From: Thelephora terrestris
Lineage: Eukaryota > Basidiomycota > Agaricomycetes > Thelephorales > Thelephoraceae
Direction of reading: 5' to 3'
Length of the DNA: 64,000 nt
Assembly: GCA_015956445.1 (NCBI GenBank)
Contig: WIUZ02000011.1
Location: 1 to 64,000, forward strand
How positions within the stretch are numbered: position 1 is the first letter of the stretch; each line of letters begins with the position of its first letter. Positions 34,388 through 45,776 of the stretch are shown piece by piece. Below the pieces are notes generated by a model. The model ran no database searches. It worked only from the letters and a program-made list of their open reading frames with translations, and was not told where the DNA came from. The position numbers and the translations under genes are program-made.

Positions 34388-35643
34388 ATGTCGGTCACAA
34401 AAATGCTAGGGAAAAACGAGGTCTTACAGGCCTGGACGACCAACCCGTACACCAGAACTTTTCGTCACCTTCTCCCGTACAATCGTCACTGGGAGCGGAG
34501 GATGACCTTCCGGGACCCCATCGTGAAGTCTGCAAAGCCGAAGGACCGTATCAAATATTGGAACATTGTCCCCGGTGATCAGGTTCGTATTCGCGGGGAG
34601 GAGAGCAAGATCATCTACGAGGTCATGAGCATCAACAGGCTCAGTAACCAAGTTCGGCTAAAGGTGCCTTCGTCAGTAAGCAAAAGTTACCTCCCTGCAA
34701 TTTTGTTCGGTACTCACGCCGAGTTCCACTCTCAAGGGAGAAAAGCCTGTCGCCAAGAAAGTGCAGTATGCAAACCTGCAACTGCTCGTCGGACACCACA
34801 AGTTCCCACCAAAGGATGGAACGTCTGAAATATTTACTGCCCCGTACGTGTCTCTGTTTCGCATGAATATTTGAGACCTTTACCTTCATCCAAGGGTATT
34901 TGCGACGCGGATGTCTACTTCAAAGCCCACGTGGAACCACATTTTCAAGAGGTGGGACTGGCAACGATTCGCTGTGAACACTATCCCCCGCCTCAGTGAC
35001 CGGTCACTCCTTGATCGTATCAATATTCCTTGGCCAACACCTGTTGCTAGGGATCGAGGCCATGGTAAGCTTCTGTGTACAGACGTATGAGGCCTCAAGG
35101 CTCACGCACGTCACGCCACTAGCTGGGCTGTACGACACACCGGAGGCGGTCGTTGCAGAGGTCACATATACCCTTCCTGCTTTGCCCGCCAATGCCAAGG
35201 TTCCCGCCCGTCCACCACCCTCTGAGCAGGCCTACATCGATTACCTGTCTTCACCCGCATTCTCTTCGTTCGATACGGCTGAGCCCATAGAAGTAAACCT
35301 CGTGAAAGAAGTCTCTAATCCGCATTCGCGTGCGAAGAAACAGAGGCGATGGCAAGAACTTCAGCGCCGTGAAAAGGCTCTTCTCGAGGAGTATACCCAG
35401 GCCGAGTTGAAGGATTTGCAGGGTAGGACTAGACGAGAAGCACGTGCCGAAGCCGCATTCAAGTGGAAGCAAAGGATCGAGGCTGACAGGAAGGCCGAAC
35501 TCAAGAGGAGATGGCAGCTTCGTGGTCAAGAGGCAAAGCTGTTGCGCAAACGCGCCAGGGCTGCGAAGAAGGAGGCAAAACGGAACAAGAAACTGGCCGA
35601 TTTGGAATTGGAGCAGGGTTCAAACCAGGTCGTCCCTGCATAG
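34388..35643 (+). CDS. mrpl40: Mitochondrial ribosomal protein uL24m
   Basis: Large-subunit protein of the mitochondrial ribosome with a KOW domain that binds rRNA. KOW core: IVPGDQVRIRGEESKIIYEV near residues 60-80. Later segments are VQYANLQLLVGHHKFP, TRMSTSKPTWNHIFKRWDWQ and a long Lys/Arg/Glu-rich C-terminal helix (RWQLRGQEAKLLRKRARAA). Four exons: 34388 to about 34669, about 34739-34841, about 34897-35060 and 35122-35643. The third join gives RGHAGLYDTPEAVVAEV. The last exon also reads open upstream of 35122, but that part is intron. ATG 34388 is the first ATG of the frame; the N-terminus has few acidic residues. Shares a short promoter interval with not3. Confidence 0.88.
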
Positions 35644-35799
35644 GCCGGCCCTTCATAGTCGTAGATTTATCACCCTTAATTTCTATCGTAATGCTTCAAA
35701 GTGCTCGAGATGACGCCCACTCTTTCGTTGTAATGGTCCACGAAAACCTGAAATGGGAGGTTCTGATCGACCACTTACTTTCGACCACTCCCGCCATCT

Positions 35800-37517
35800 A
35801 TGACCACACGAGGACCTGGGCACTGTAGGCCCTCGAATGGTCATGAATATTACCATGCTGTGCCTCAGTCGCCGCTGGCACCGAATCCTGTCGCACTTTC
35901 CGAATCCCTGACTGAGTCGTTGGTGCTCGACCCTGAGAACGAGGAGGAAGTTGTCGAGGAGACAGCCTTGGCCATAGAAGTGACCCCGGCCACCCGCTGG
36001 GTCTACTTTGTCTTTGGGTGTGCAGTACTACTACCATGGAATGGTATGTCGTCACAAAACGGACGATCCGCTGTCACTTTCGCCCACCATTTTCTCAATA
36101 GCAATGATTACCGCGACGCCTTATTTCCTCGCCCAACTGGAAGGGTCATCACTACAACGCGTTTTCCCTTCGTACATGTCCCTCATATTCACCGCAACCA
36201 ACTTTGGGTTCCTGGCTCATGCAACCGCGACAACGAAACAGGTATGATGGGATGAACCTGAACCCCTTGTGACTGATTATCAGACGTAGGCGTCCCCGTC
36301 TCGGAGGGTATTTCTGGGAGCCGCCACATTGGCAGTAACGGCTTTTCTGCTGACCGTCAGCACATTTACTCACCCACCTGCGGCCCTATTTTTTATCTTC
36401 GTTCAAGTCATTGGAATCGTGTCCTCTGGTGCTGGTTCGTACTACCAAACGGCTGTCTTCGCAGTAGGTATGACCACACGGGTAGCATGAAACAGAGCAC
36501 GAGTCTGATCACGCATTAGCCTCTCTCTTCGGCGCTCCGGCCATGCAAGCCGTTGTCTCTGGTCAGGCTGCAATAGGGGTAGCCGTTAGCGCTATTCAAC
36601 TACTGAGTGCGCTCGCTTCTGTCAATACCGCTGCTGCCCCGGCCGTAATGATGGAGGAAAGGGCTGCAGAAGCCCGCTCCGCCTTTGTGTTCTTTGCGCT
36701 ATCCACGCTTTTCTACATCTTCAGTGCTGGGGCTTACGTGTGGCTCATGAGAACACCAGCATATGTCGAGATGATGGACGGACGCAGGTCACGGAGGATT
36801 TCCCTGTCAATGTCTCAGAGTTCTACTGCCGATGACGAGGGGGCTGGTTTGGTTTCTGGACGATCGAGGGACACGCCATCTAGCCCAGTCGCTCGAATGA
36901 TCTCGATGATCAAGACCAACCTTCCCTTCAACTTCGCCGTCGCGTGGGTGTTTGTCGTTACTCTGGTACGTTAGAACAAAGTGGCGGAACATAACTTGGT
37001 CTGATGTATATCACAGTCCGTGTTTCCGCCGATAACAGTGTCCGTGCTTCCGATGGACCCGACAACTAGTCGCCTCATCTTCGGCTCCATCCACTTCCTT
37101 GTTTACAACGTGGGGGACTTCTCGGGTCGACTCATTTGCTCGTGGCCTCCGCTAGTCATTTGGTCCGGCCGTCGTTTAGTGATCTTGTCACTCCTTCGCA
37201 CGTTGTTCATTCCCGCCTTCCTTCTCTGCAATGTTCAGTCCCCTCTATCGCCGGACGTGCACCAGCCGGTATTCTCCTCCGATTGGGTGTTCATGTTAAT
37301 CCTCCTGGCCTTCGGGTGGTCGAACGGGTATGTCTCGACACTTGGCATGATCGCATCCGCGTCGCTTGAACATAACCCGAGGCTGAAGGGCCGGAGGGAG
37401 GATGTAGATCTTGCTGCGACCGTCGCGAGTTTCTGTCTTGTTGGTGGACTGACCGTTGGTAGTCTCATTAGTTTCGCCGTGAGCGGGGTCTTGTGTCAGT
37501 GTAACCCATTCAGTTAG
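35800..37517 (+). CDS. fun26: Equilibrative nucleoside transporter (ENT family)
   Basis: Membrane carrier of nucleosides and bases, like yeast vacuolar Fun26. The cytosolic N-terminus of about 65 residues is acidic (DPENEEEVVEE). The ENT signature PWNAMITATPYFL spans the first intron and ends TM1. About eleven hydrophobic segments follow: MSLIFTATNFGFLAHA, AATLAVTAFLLTVSTF, GAPAMQAVVSGQAAIGVAV and, after a central Ser/Arg loop, LPFNFAVAWVFVVTL. The C-terminal half carries NVGDFSGRL and LLAFGWSNGYVSTLGMI, both typical for ENTs. At least five exons; introns begin near 36043, 36241, 36468 and 36966. The start at 35800 is the only ATG ahead of the acidic tail. The last few residues (CQCNPFS) may instead be spliced to a further exon. 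Whether it sits in the vacuole or plasma membrane cannot be told. Confidence 0.88.
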
Positions 37518-38927
37518 GATCCCGCTCTACACGATGCCTTGCGTTGCCTCACCATCGACGAGCCCGGTGTCTCTCGCCGCGTATTTGCACGTAGATTTTT
37601 GTTTAGCGTCCCGCGCTTCAATTGGAATTCGACTTAATGAACTGGAGTAGGTCCGCCGAGGGCCAGCGAACATCATGAAACCAGGACCGGAGGGAAGTGG
37701 AAGTCATCAATTACAGTGCCACCCTCTGCCCCCTTTCCCGTCACAGAAATACTTGTTGCGGTTACCAGGACGATTTAACCATGTTGCACGCACGACAGAG
37801 CGCTTTGAATCACCACCTTCCTCTCTTCCACACCTACATGTCAAAAAACCCTGTGACTGGCTATGTCTCCCTCGTGGATTTCCGGGCGTTCGAAGGAGCA
37901 CATTGAGCAAATAGTCGCAATCGCTTTCCTTTGTCAGGAGGCCGTGATTAGGCGTTTCCACCATCTGACTTGGTACCCCTTTCGGTCTAAAATCAAAGAG
38001 AAATTGAGGGTGGTCGTGCCACCTGGACCTACTCTTCCCTCACGTCAACACGGCAGGCTCTATATCATACGACGGTGGGCGCGCCCTTCCTAGGGCCTCT
38101 CAAGTGTCTTACTTATCTCGGGGGGGGAGCGGGAAAGGGGTCTGTATCCCCGTTCCCTGTTGCGGTCACCGATGCGCTGGCGGGTTATCTCTACCTCATC
38201 CGACCCGGCTTTCTGGAAGAGGACATCATTATCTTCGGGCATTGGTGGATTCTACAGGTGGAAACATGACACTCGCTCTCACCCATCAAACAAAGGGCAA
38301 CGACCAAGACTTCCCAGGGTTTCAGCTGCTGTAACGCTCGTCCCGCCGTACACAGACGCGGGCGAATAGTCCATTGATGACCCTGATCCACCATCTTCTC
38401 GAACCGTAAACGCCGAACGCGATTGGTTGCAACCGATTCATCGACTCACGGTTGTGACAGACGTATGGTCGCGAAGGGGTTTCCAAGAGGCTGTCTCAGC
38501 TGGCGTACCGTCATTCAGACTGTCACCCGCGAGCCCCATTCTCCTGGCCTTGACCCAAGATTCCCCCACTCGAACCATATCCTCCAAGGGGTTCCCAAGA
38601 ATGATCGCGGATAACGGAAGGTTCGATATGGTCGTCCACAATGAGGTCGATGGAGTCTCGCATGATTAGTTATTCATCGATTCGTGCGATCCGGAGGGCC
38701 TGCGGTTTTTGGGCGGCATCAGAGGACGGGGGGAAACCGAGGACACTCTTTAGTAAATAATGACACTCCCCGAATCTATCGGTGCGCATAACGACCTACC
38801 GGATCGCAATCGGTGAACGTTCAGGCGAAATTTGAGATCACATGCGTATTTTCCTGTGAAAATAAAAAAGCATTGAATGACAATTCGCGTGAAATATATA
38901 TATATAAGTGAATACGCTGAAGGAGAG
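37518..38927. other. Intergenic stretch with weak coding-like traces
   Basis: No family recognised. The plus-strand frame from about 38372 to 38669 (SIDDPDPPSSRTVNAERDWL to NEVDGVSHD) looks coding-like and is preceded by an AATAG that could be a splice acceptor. A second open patch lies at about 38160-38260. I could not assemble a gene. A (TA)n run lies at about 38896-38906. Confidence 0.3.
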
Positions 38928-38930
38928 ATT

Positions 38931-39418
38931 AGGGGTCTTCACGGTTGCAGCGTCTGCAGCAGCTGCAGATGCTGACAAAGCGATCAACTTTCCTTATTTG
39001 GGGCACCCCACCCATCGGGTCGACATTCCTCCTCTTGACCCGCTTATAGCTTGTTTATTCTGCTCTGCCTCTTTGCAGTAGATGAGACTGAGCCATATGC
39101 TCAAGTATTCTAGCCATGTGCCTAACCATCATAAGTATATATTCCACGTCAGAGCTACAAAAACCTCGTCATTCAGTCCCATCTCACTGCAATGCTCACG
39201 CGAATGCTTTTCACCCCACTGATGAATTTGAGGACGTTGGAGAACACGCTGCATTTCTTGTTCAGAGTTTAAATGACCGAGGACGAATAGAACGAAACGA
39301 AACGAACGAAAGAGACCCCCGCCCTCCTGCCAGTGGCCGAGGCTGGCTATGGGTTTCCAAATAAAAAAAATTGATCGCTTAGTCAGCATCTGCAGACGCT
39401 GCAACCGTGAAGACCCCT
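38931..39418. mobile_element. MITE-like inverted-repeat element
   Basis: A 488-bp element with long terminal inverted repeats: 38931-38987 and 39371-39418. The arms begin AGGGGTCTTCACGGTTGCAG and match except for one base and an extra 9 bp (CAGCTGCAG) in the left arm. ATT flanks both sides (38928-38930 and 39419-39421), a likely 3-bp target duplication. The inside has no ORF of note and includes an A-run at 39364-39370. This is the structure of a nonautonomous DNA transposon. The family is not recognised; it ends 11 bp from a tRNA gene. Confidence 0.7.
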
Positions 39419-39428
39419 ATTAAAAAGA

Positions 39429-39521
39429 CGACACCTGCAGGATTTGAACCTGCGCCCTCATAGAGGAATAGATTTCGACGTAGATTCGAGTCTATCGCTT
39501 TAACCACTCAGCCAAAGTGTC
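39429..39521 (-). tRNA. tRNA-Ser(CGA) with an intron
   Basis: Minus-strand cloverleaf: acceptor GACACTT pairs with AGGTGTC, discriminator G; D arm GGCTGAGTGGTTAAAGC; T arm GCAGGTTCAAATCCTGC; and a long variable arm (CCTCTATGAGGG), as in serine tRNAs. The anticodon stem ATAGA/TCTAT encloses 18 nt, which is a 7-nt loop with anticodon CGA plus an 11-nt intron (TCTACGTCGAA) placed after position 37. It reads UCG codons. Confidence 0.9.
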
Positions 39522-40223
39522 CCAGGCTAGAAGATCAATAAATGATATATGGCTGTTTTTACTCTCCAAAAAGTTTAATATTGTCTCCGCTCCGATAGGT
39601 TCCAGTTTCACCCCAAGGTCAAGTGGTCACTGTATGCGACGATGAAACCTGAGGTCAGCAATAGACAAGACAGATATGTGGAAGGAAATCTCGGAGTTTT
39701 TGGGTGGAGGGGAGGATCGATTTCGCCAATAAGTTACGGTGAACGGTCGTACTCAATCTCCACGAATATCCACAGTTGCGACGTTATCAGGGTCCAGCTA
39801 GAACCAAATGAGGTCTTCGCTTCCCTGAAGCCAGACACGCCCCTTCACCAGCAACGTTCGGTGATATTAACGTATTGCCTGGAGGGCCTTCATGAAGCTG
39901 CATATACTCAACTGCCGCAGCGCCCAGAAACGCTAGTATCCACTGGGTGTGGGAAAACGAGTAGCGACAGACGCTCGCGGGTGGCTTCAGATCTCAGAGT
40001 CCGTGCAGTCAACAGCCACACTCGCCATGACTACTAGGTCGGTCTTTCACCACACAATCCGCCTCCATGATGTTAAATGGTGTCTACGGCGACCGAAACG
40101 GGTGAGGCGGATCGAGAGAAAGATTCCTACAGGGACCAGACCGTCCGACTCGCTATGATGGTGTAGGCCCAGAACCCCAAGGCCAAACCCTTTCGCCACA
40201 TCTAGCAGCAATCAAGGTGACTC
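39522..40223. other. Intergenic region
   Basis: A plus-strand frame of 131 codons (39642-40037) is present but has no family signature or splice context. The 5' part of the following gene may lie near 40140-40220. Confidence 0.3.
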
Positions 40224-41116
40224 GTGTTTCTCACAGCTAATGGGATTCATGACCTCTTTATCCAGGAGATCATCAATACTCCGAACGCGCGCTCTGCTTG
40301 CACCTTTGTTCTCCTCTTCATCGTGGCTTCCGTCTCGTTCTACTTCCTATGCTTTGACGTCGCGGCTCAAGTGCGTGTACAAAAGGAGGCGATGCTGGAA
40401 GAGGCGAAGCATCTCGAGTACGAGCGACAATCGTTGGAGCGGGAAAGATTGGTGCTGAAGGAAGAGAGGGAGAGGTGGGAGAAGTCTCACGAGGACTCTC
40501 GTATTCCCCAAGGCGCATTCTGGGAGGTCGTCTGGCCCAAGTGGGAATGCCGTGCCTACGGGAAACGCGAGTACTGGGGAATCCTGCGCAACATCCCCCA
40601 AGACAGAAACGACTTGGATGCGTGCATGAACATGCCCGTGGAGGTCAAGGGTGTTGCCATCAAACGACCTGATCGATGCCTGTATGAAGAAGGATCTTCC
40701 TACGTCCATGGATTTTGGATGGTCGATTGGGACCAGCCTGATTGCAAACCGTGGCACAAGTACTTGATGGATAAGGTGAGTTTGGGAAAACCGGGGAGTC
40801 GCACCCTCAGATTCGATTTGGCTCATGAACACCGATTTTCCAAGGGTTGCACGAACCCTGGTTCGGGTATCCGCCGTATTGAAGCCGAGCTCGCAGGCAT
40901 CAACAGGAAAGGGCAACAAGATTGGTACGTGCTGTGTGAGACCACGCCTATGACATGGGACCACATCACGTATTCCAGTCCTACCCATCGCGACGAGCGG
41001 GTGAGTGTCATCCTTTACTCGTCTCCTGCACTACCACAAAAGGTTGACTGGGTGCTGCGATTTAGGACGATGGGAAGAAAATTGCAATGTGGGACATTCC
41101 CGACAGCCGCTGTTGA
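40224..41116 (+). CDS. Membrane-anchored coiled-coil protein of Agaricomycetes, function unknown
   Basis: Layout: a short N-terminus, one TM helix (FVLLFIVASVSFYFLCF), a charged coiled coil (about 50 residues of LEYERQSLERERLVLKEERE type), and a C-terminal Cys/Trp-rich domain probably outside the cytosol. Markers of the domain are WECRAYGKREYWG, DACMNMPVEVKGV, RPDRCLYEEGS, GFWMVDWDQPDCKPW and CTNPGSGIRRIEAELAGIN. Two introns: about 40775-40843, which is a multiple of three and stays open, and 41000-41068. After splicing the gene ends DDGKKIAMWDIPDSRC with TGA at 41114-41116. The longer unspliced frame to 41456 is an artefact. The first codon of the frame is GTG and no ATG precedes the TM, so the true start probably lies in an unresolved 5' exon. 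Similar proteins occur in many mushroom genomes; no role is known to me. Confidence 0.65.
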
Positions 41117-41440
41117 CTCTGTTGGAAGGGTCAGACGATATGGAAAATTGTGGTCATCAATGTCAGATACTGGAACGTGTTTGGACTTGTTTCAATATGT
41201 CTTGGAATCCTCTCGAAATTCCCAATCGTCGTGTATGTATACGTTGAAGCTCGTGCCAGACGCATATATATTATCATCGGGTCGTTCCAGGCCATTTGGG
41301 GTTGATCTCGTGGAACCCTCGTTGATTGATCCCAATGAACGTACTGTTGGCCAGAGGAATACGGTACGGCCGGCGGCAAGCGTCCCCCTAATTGGATTCA
41401 TCATCACGTCAGAGTATAAGGGCCCAGCCTCGAAGCACGT

Positions 41441-42921
41441 TCATTCGGTGAGTTGATCTCGTTGGGGTCCGTTTGACGGTAGGACCTCGTTCCCCCGGAT
41501 GTCAAAGTTCTGGTACTTCTCTCCGTTTCTGATCCATGCTGTAAACGGCGCTATTGCGAGGAGCCTATCTTTGGTCGCTTGATACTCCGAGGCCGACAGT
41601 TTTGTCGTGTGGTAAGACTCGCTTCTGGATGGTTTTGGAGGAATGCACTCGGAGAATCTTTGGGTGCTCACATTTCGACCCCCGGCTGAAGGGACTCGAC
41701 ATCTATTGTCCGCAGCGCAACAAAGAAGGTCAACTTGGAGAGCCAAGGCCTAGGTGTGATCAGTGGTTGCTCCTCGGCAGCTCGGCAGCTCAGCGGGTAC
41801 CTAGATTTTGGTTCGTACCGGAGTTTCTGTGGAACCCCTCTCTTCAATCCATTTATCAGAACCTGATAGCCTGGCCTCGTAGGGGATTCTGCGATCCAAC
41901 ATAGAGCTGGAATAGAAGATCAGATTCCGGGTCGAGATTCGGAGGGAGGGTTACGTACAGTCGTTGCACGAACTCGCTTTTTCTTTGGGACGCAATGAAC
42001 TACGAGCGTGGACAAATGGGACCGACGTAAAATATATGGAGGGTTTGTTCATCCTGTAACCATCGGGAAGGCCTCTGAAATATGTCAGCTCACCTAAGCA
42101 AGCGAAATGAACATTTGTTTACCCTCTAGGTCTTGTGTTCGTTCCCAGAACGCTCGTCGGCAATCACCTAAAACGAGATCTCGAATATCCAGCGGTACTT
42201 CCCCGATAACGACGGAGTGGACATATAATGGCATGAACACCAGCGATCCCAAGGCTCCCTGCAGACCCAGCACATTCCAAGCCGCAATCTTGTCACTGCA
42301 CGACATTGAGGCAGTTGTGGGAGAGTCCGCGCGAGCAGGCTTCGTCCTGAGAACTCCGTAACAATGGTAGTTGTTCCTTCCCCTCCAGGGCATACTAGAT
42401 GGTTGGGCTTCGAACGGAGTGGACTCCTTCAGTCGGGCCATTTCTGGATCTTGGGAATTTGCCAAGAACCGCATTGAAGCGTCACCACCTGCGTGGTTTG
42501 AGTACATAATCATCGTCAATGAAATCAACGTACACGGAACGGTGGATATGTACATGTGCATGCACACGACGTCTCGAAGTCGGTACCTTCCAGAGGGGTG
42601 CTTCTCGAGCCAGTGCGAGGGTTCCTCAGATGAACGGGTTTTAATCCGATGGATTTCGTCGAAAAACCATAATAGGGCACCGCGCTTGGCTAGGATTTCG
42701 GCGTGACTGTCGTTTACGGACTCCCCGCACCTCGATAACCTGTTCGCAGGAAGGCATTTAGAACCCGTCGCGAGGGAGATAACGTGAAGCCTCTCCGGAG
42801 ACGCGAGAACAAAACCGGCGAGAATCGTGTACTGGCCGATTGGAGGCTTGAACCTTAGAGATGTATACACCGCGTTGACGGCGGTCGCGAGATAATCAGG
42901 ATTCACGGTTTCAGTGGACAT
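41441..42921 (-). CDS. tad1: tRNA-specific adenosine deaminase Tad1 (ADAT1)
   Basis: Converts A37, next to the anticodon of tRNA-Ala, to inosine. The deaminase core is plain: DSHAEILAKRGALLWF (zinc-binding His and catalytic Glu), STVPCGDASM with the Cys codon split by a 45-bp intron, and SCSDKIAAWNVLGLQGALGSL (second zinc Cys). The spacing fits the ADAR/ADAT1 family. The N-terminus from ATG 42921 reads MSTETVNPDYLATAV; an upstream frame start is GC-rich leader and was not used. The C-terminal part (41441-41900) includes the exon ending with LLAIAPFTAWIRNGEKYQNFD. Intermediate small exons at about 41690-42090 (RGVPQKLRYEPKSRYP) are visible but their splice sites are not all resolved. Converges with the coiled-coil membrane gene, ends 325 bp apart. 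Confidence 0.88.
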
Positions 42922-43471
42922 GGTCAGCACACGGCCTTCCGGCAAATCCCGGACTCAGTCAGCTAAGTTAAGTTATATCCACCCTCGCACGCCTCCCCCG
43001 CGTGGCATAAACACGCCTTGAGGGCTCTTGAGGGCCATGTCCGGTAATCCCGGCCACCAGTCGATGCTCGAGGCCTCACCGTTATTCGGTTTGGCAGACG
43101 GAGCGCCAATGGGATTGCTCGGATAAGCCGTGCCCGAATATGATTACGGAAGCCCTCGTGGAAGGTGGACGCTCTAGCACTGAATCCACGGCAACCTGCC
43201 TGCCTCGACTAGGCTTTACCCATTTGTCCCCCGTATTTAGGAGCCCTGAACAGTACGGCTTCAACGTTTTTGTGTTCGACCCTCTCAACCACCACCAAAA
43301 CGTTGGCTATCCGCCTTATTGCTTCCCTCGTGAGTGTGTTGTCCAATTTCCCCCGAGAAAAACGTCCCCCTGCCGTCGTGCCACAGTTGTCGAGCGTGCC
43401 GCTTACCGTTTCGTTGCAGACAAGATAAAAGTCTCGCAACTTTTCCCATCGACACATTCCAAAGCTCAGAC
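42922..43471. promoter_or_regulatory. Shared upstream region of tad1 and the P-loop NTPase gene
   Basis: A 550-bp interval between divergent starts. Coding frames here are short and contradictory. It probably carries both promoters. No TATA box is obvious. Confidence 0.35.
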
Positions 43472-45433
43472 ATGAGGGGTAAACGAGTCGCAAGCGTGAG
43501 TAGTTCGGATCTGTTTGCTCGACACAGAGCGTAACCCACAAAGGAAACAGTCAGCCAGGGAGACGAATACCGGGCTAGTCAACAAAGCCCCCGTAAAAGC
43601 GCAGCTGCTCACACCGCCTCCGCCAAGCCACGCGTCTCCAAGGTTGCCGTCTCCGGCATCCTCAAATTATAGCGAACAGGGGGAGACACAGGAGGATAAG
43701 GTAGGCCAAACGTGTCTTTGTCGAAATTGACGGGACTTAAATGCTAATTAGGACGAATTCCAACTTTTGGATGAGGGAACACCCGGGATAATAGAGTCCA
43801 GCGACCATGAACTGAAGACAGCACCGATTTTTACCCGCGATGCACGACTCCCGGCCGGGTTCTGCCCCCATAAATCACAATACGGATTACTGGGATCCTT
43901 AATTGGAATCAAGTGAGTCGTGTCCAAGTGCCAAACTGGAGATGCTCATCGACCATCATTCATCTAGGGATAAGACACGAATGGAAGTTCAGGCGGATGC
44001 CAGATTGTACGTCAACACGGTGCGTTCCGATGTCCAACTCAGGTTAGTAAATGCTAGCCCCTGAACGTTTGAAACTGAATTCCAGAACGCTCCGTTTTCC
44101 GCAATCGTGTGCGGGGTCCCGGGGTCCGGAAAGTCTCACACCGTGTCGGTGTTGCTGGAGAACATGATTATCCCCAATTGTAAACCACTTGGACCACTCG
44201 AGAAGCCTCTTGCGGGCCTTGTCCTGCATTTTGGCACAGGGGGAGATAATTGCCACCCATGCGAGGCTGCGTATTTGGCGAAATCAAGGTACATCGGGGT
44301 GCAAGTACCTCCCGTGAGGGTGTATGTGTCGCGGTCGGTTTTGAACCGAATGCGACGCATATATGCGCCCTTGGGAGATAACGTAACTGTGGAGCCATTG
44401 ATGTTCACTGAAGACGAACTCGACGCTCAAGCCTTCTTGAGCATGATGTCGGTGGAGTCGTCTGAATCCGCACCGTTGTACATGCAGGTTTTCCTTGTAG
44501 GTGAACCCAATCATCTATCCTGTCCATGTTGACTCACACTCTTCCAGAGCATCCTCAGAGAATTAGGGGAGAACTACACATACGAGAAGTTCCTAGAGAA
44601 GCTCGAGGCGCAATGCGAAGAGTTTTCTAAGATCCAACGAGCGCACCTGGACCAACGAATGGCCTTATTGAAACTTTTCACAAGCACCCAGCCTCATGAA
44701 CAACCGCGGTTTAGTCCCGGGCAATTAACCATTGTGGATCTCTCAGATCCCTTTATTGATCCGAAATCCGCCTGCGGGTTGTTCGAGATTGTCACTCGAA
44801 TCTTCACGAGGGCGGACCTTGGCAACGCGGGTAAGGTATTGTTGGTGGACGAAGCACATAAAGTATGTCGCCCCTGATTCAGAAAAAACGAGCGATCGAT
44901 TGACCTGACCCCCAGTACCTCTCGGCAAGCGCAGGACTCACAGAGTCCCTTCTGTCTCTTTCGAGACAGATGAGGCACTACGGCATGAGAGTCATCATAA
45001 GCAGCCAAGGTATGGGACAAGGTTCCAGTTTCCAAGAGACCAGGGTAACCCGTCATTGTAGAGCCCACTGTAGTGCCCCCCGTTCTGTTGGATCTGTGCA
45101 GCGTGGCTTTCATGCACCGATTCTCCTCGCGCTCCTGGTGGGATCACGTCAGCAAGCATTTTTCCGCTGATCTGTCGGGCGCATTTGATGAAATTGTACG
45201 CCTGAAGGTGTGTCCGATCTCAGAGTGGAGCCCTTAACGTATAGATCGTGAATGCAAATCCATTCTAGACTGGCCAAGCGATCGTCCTAGCGCCATCAGC
45301 TCTTGCAATGCTGCGAAGGTCTGGCGAGCCGGACTCAGACCCTACGCTCCATCAGCTCGGCCGCCGGTATATGTTGGCCAAGATCCGAAAGCGGTTGACG
45401 AGGGACGGAGGGGCCTCAGTCTTGGTTGTATAA
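43472..45433 (+). CDS. HerA/FtsK-like P-loop NTPase, function unknown
   Basis: A nuclear-coded P-loop ATPase resembling the HerA-FtsK superfamily of DNA-pumping enzymes. Seen: a disordered Ser/Pro N-terminus; FSAIVCGVPGSGKSHTVSVL (Walker A) near 44100; HFGTGGDNCHPCEAA; TIVDLSDPFIDP before the core strand; KVLLVDEAHKYLS (Walker B with Glu-Ala-His); SRQMRHYGMRVIISSQEPTV (sensor-type Gln on a strand, as in HerA); and a C-terminal TGQAIVLAPSALAML. About eight exons; clear introns begin at 43702, 44492, 44864, 45010 and 45210. The start MRGKRVAS with a very short first intron (about 34 bp) is tentative. Related proteins occur in multiple copies in mushroom fungi. HerA-like motif matching is my inference from pattern; the biological role is unknown. 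Confidence 0.65.
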
Positions 45434-45776
45434 AGTAGTAGTCGGTTGTGTGCGAGTCGGTGTTTTTGTATTGAATCTTATTTGTGTGTAATCAATCGCT
45501 AGTAGCCTTGCCATACTATTGCAAGACGTGGTAGCTTTGATGTCTTTGAGAGGATAAGCACACGTAAACGTGTTGTCTTTGTAAACGAGGCGGCCGAGCG
45601 GGAGCGTGCACGATGGATGGGGAGACCAAGCCACAACGGTGATGACGCTCTCACACCCACCTTCGGTCACACTCCTTCTGCCCGTCCGGCCACAAACTCC
45701 TCCCTCCTCTTCCTCAGTCGCAAGTTCATCCGTAGTGTAGCAGCGGGAGGCTGCCGGTTGAGATTGGCTAAAGGAG
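45434..45776. promoter_or_regulatory. Upstream region of ssk1
   Basis: 343 bp with T-rich and pyrimidine-rich tracts, no gene. Probably the ssk1 promoter and leader. Confidence 0.4.

Noticed and set aside
38880-38910. TA run as a promoter
   Set aside because: A simple (TA)n repeat next to the MITE-like element with no gene in a suitable position.
39642-40037. 131-codon plus-strand frame
   Set aside because: No recognisable domain, no promoter or splice signals; kept only as intergenic sequence.
41117-41456. C-terminal extension of the 40224 membrane-protein frame
   Set aside because: Splicing at 41000-41068 brings in a natural ending and stop at 41114-41116; the longer frame is an artefact of an open intron.
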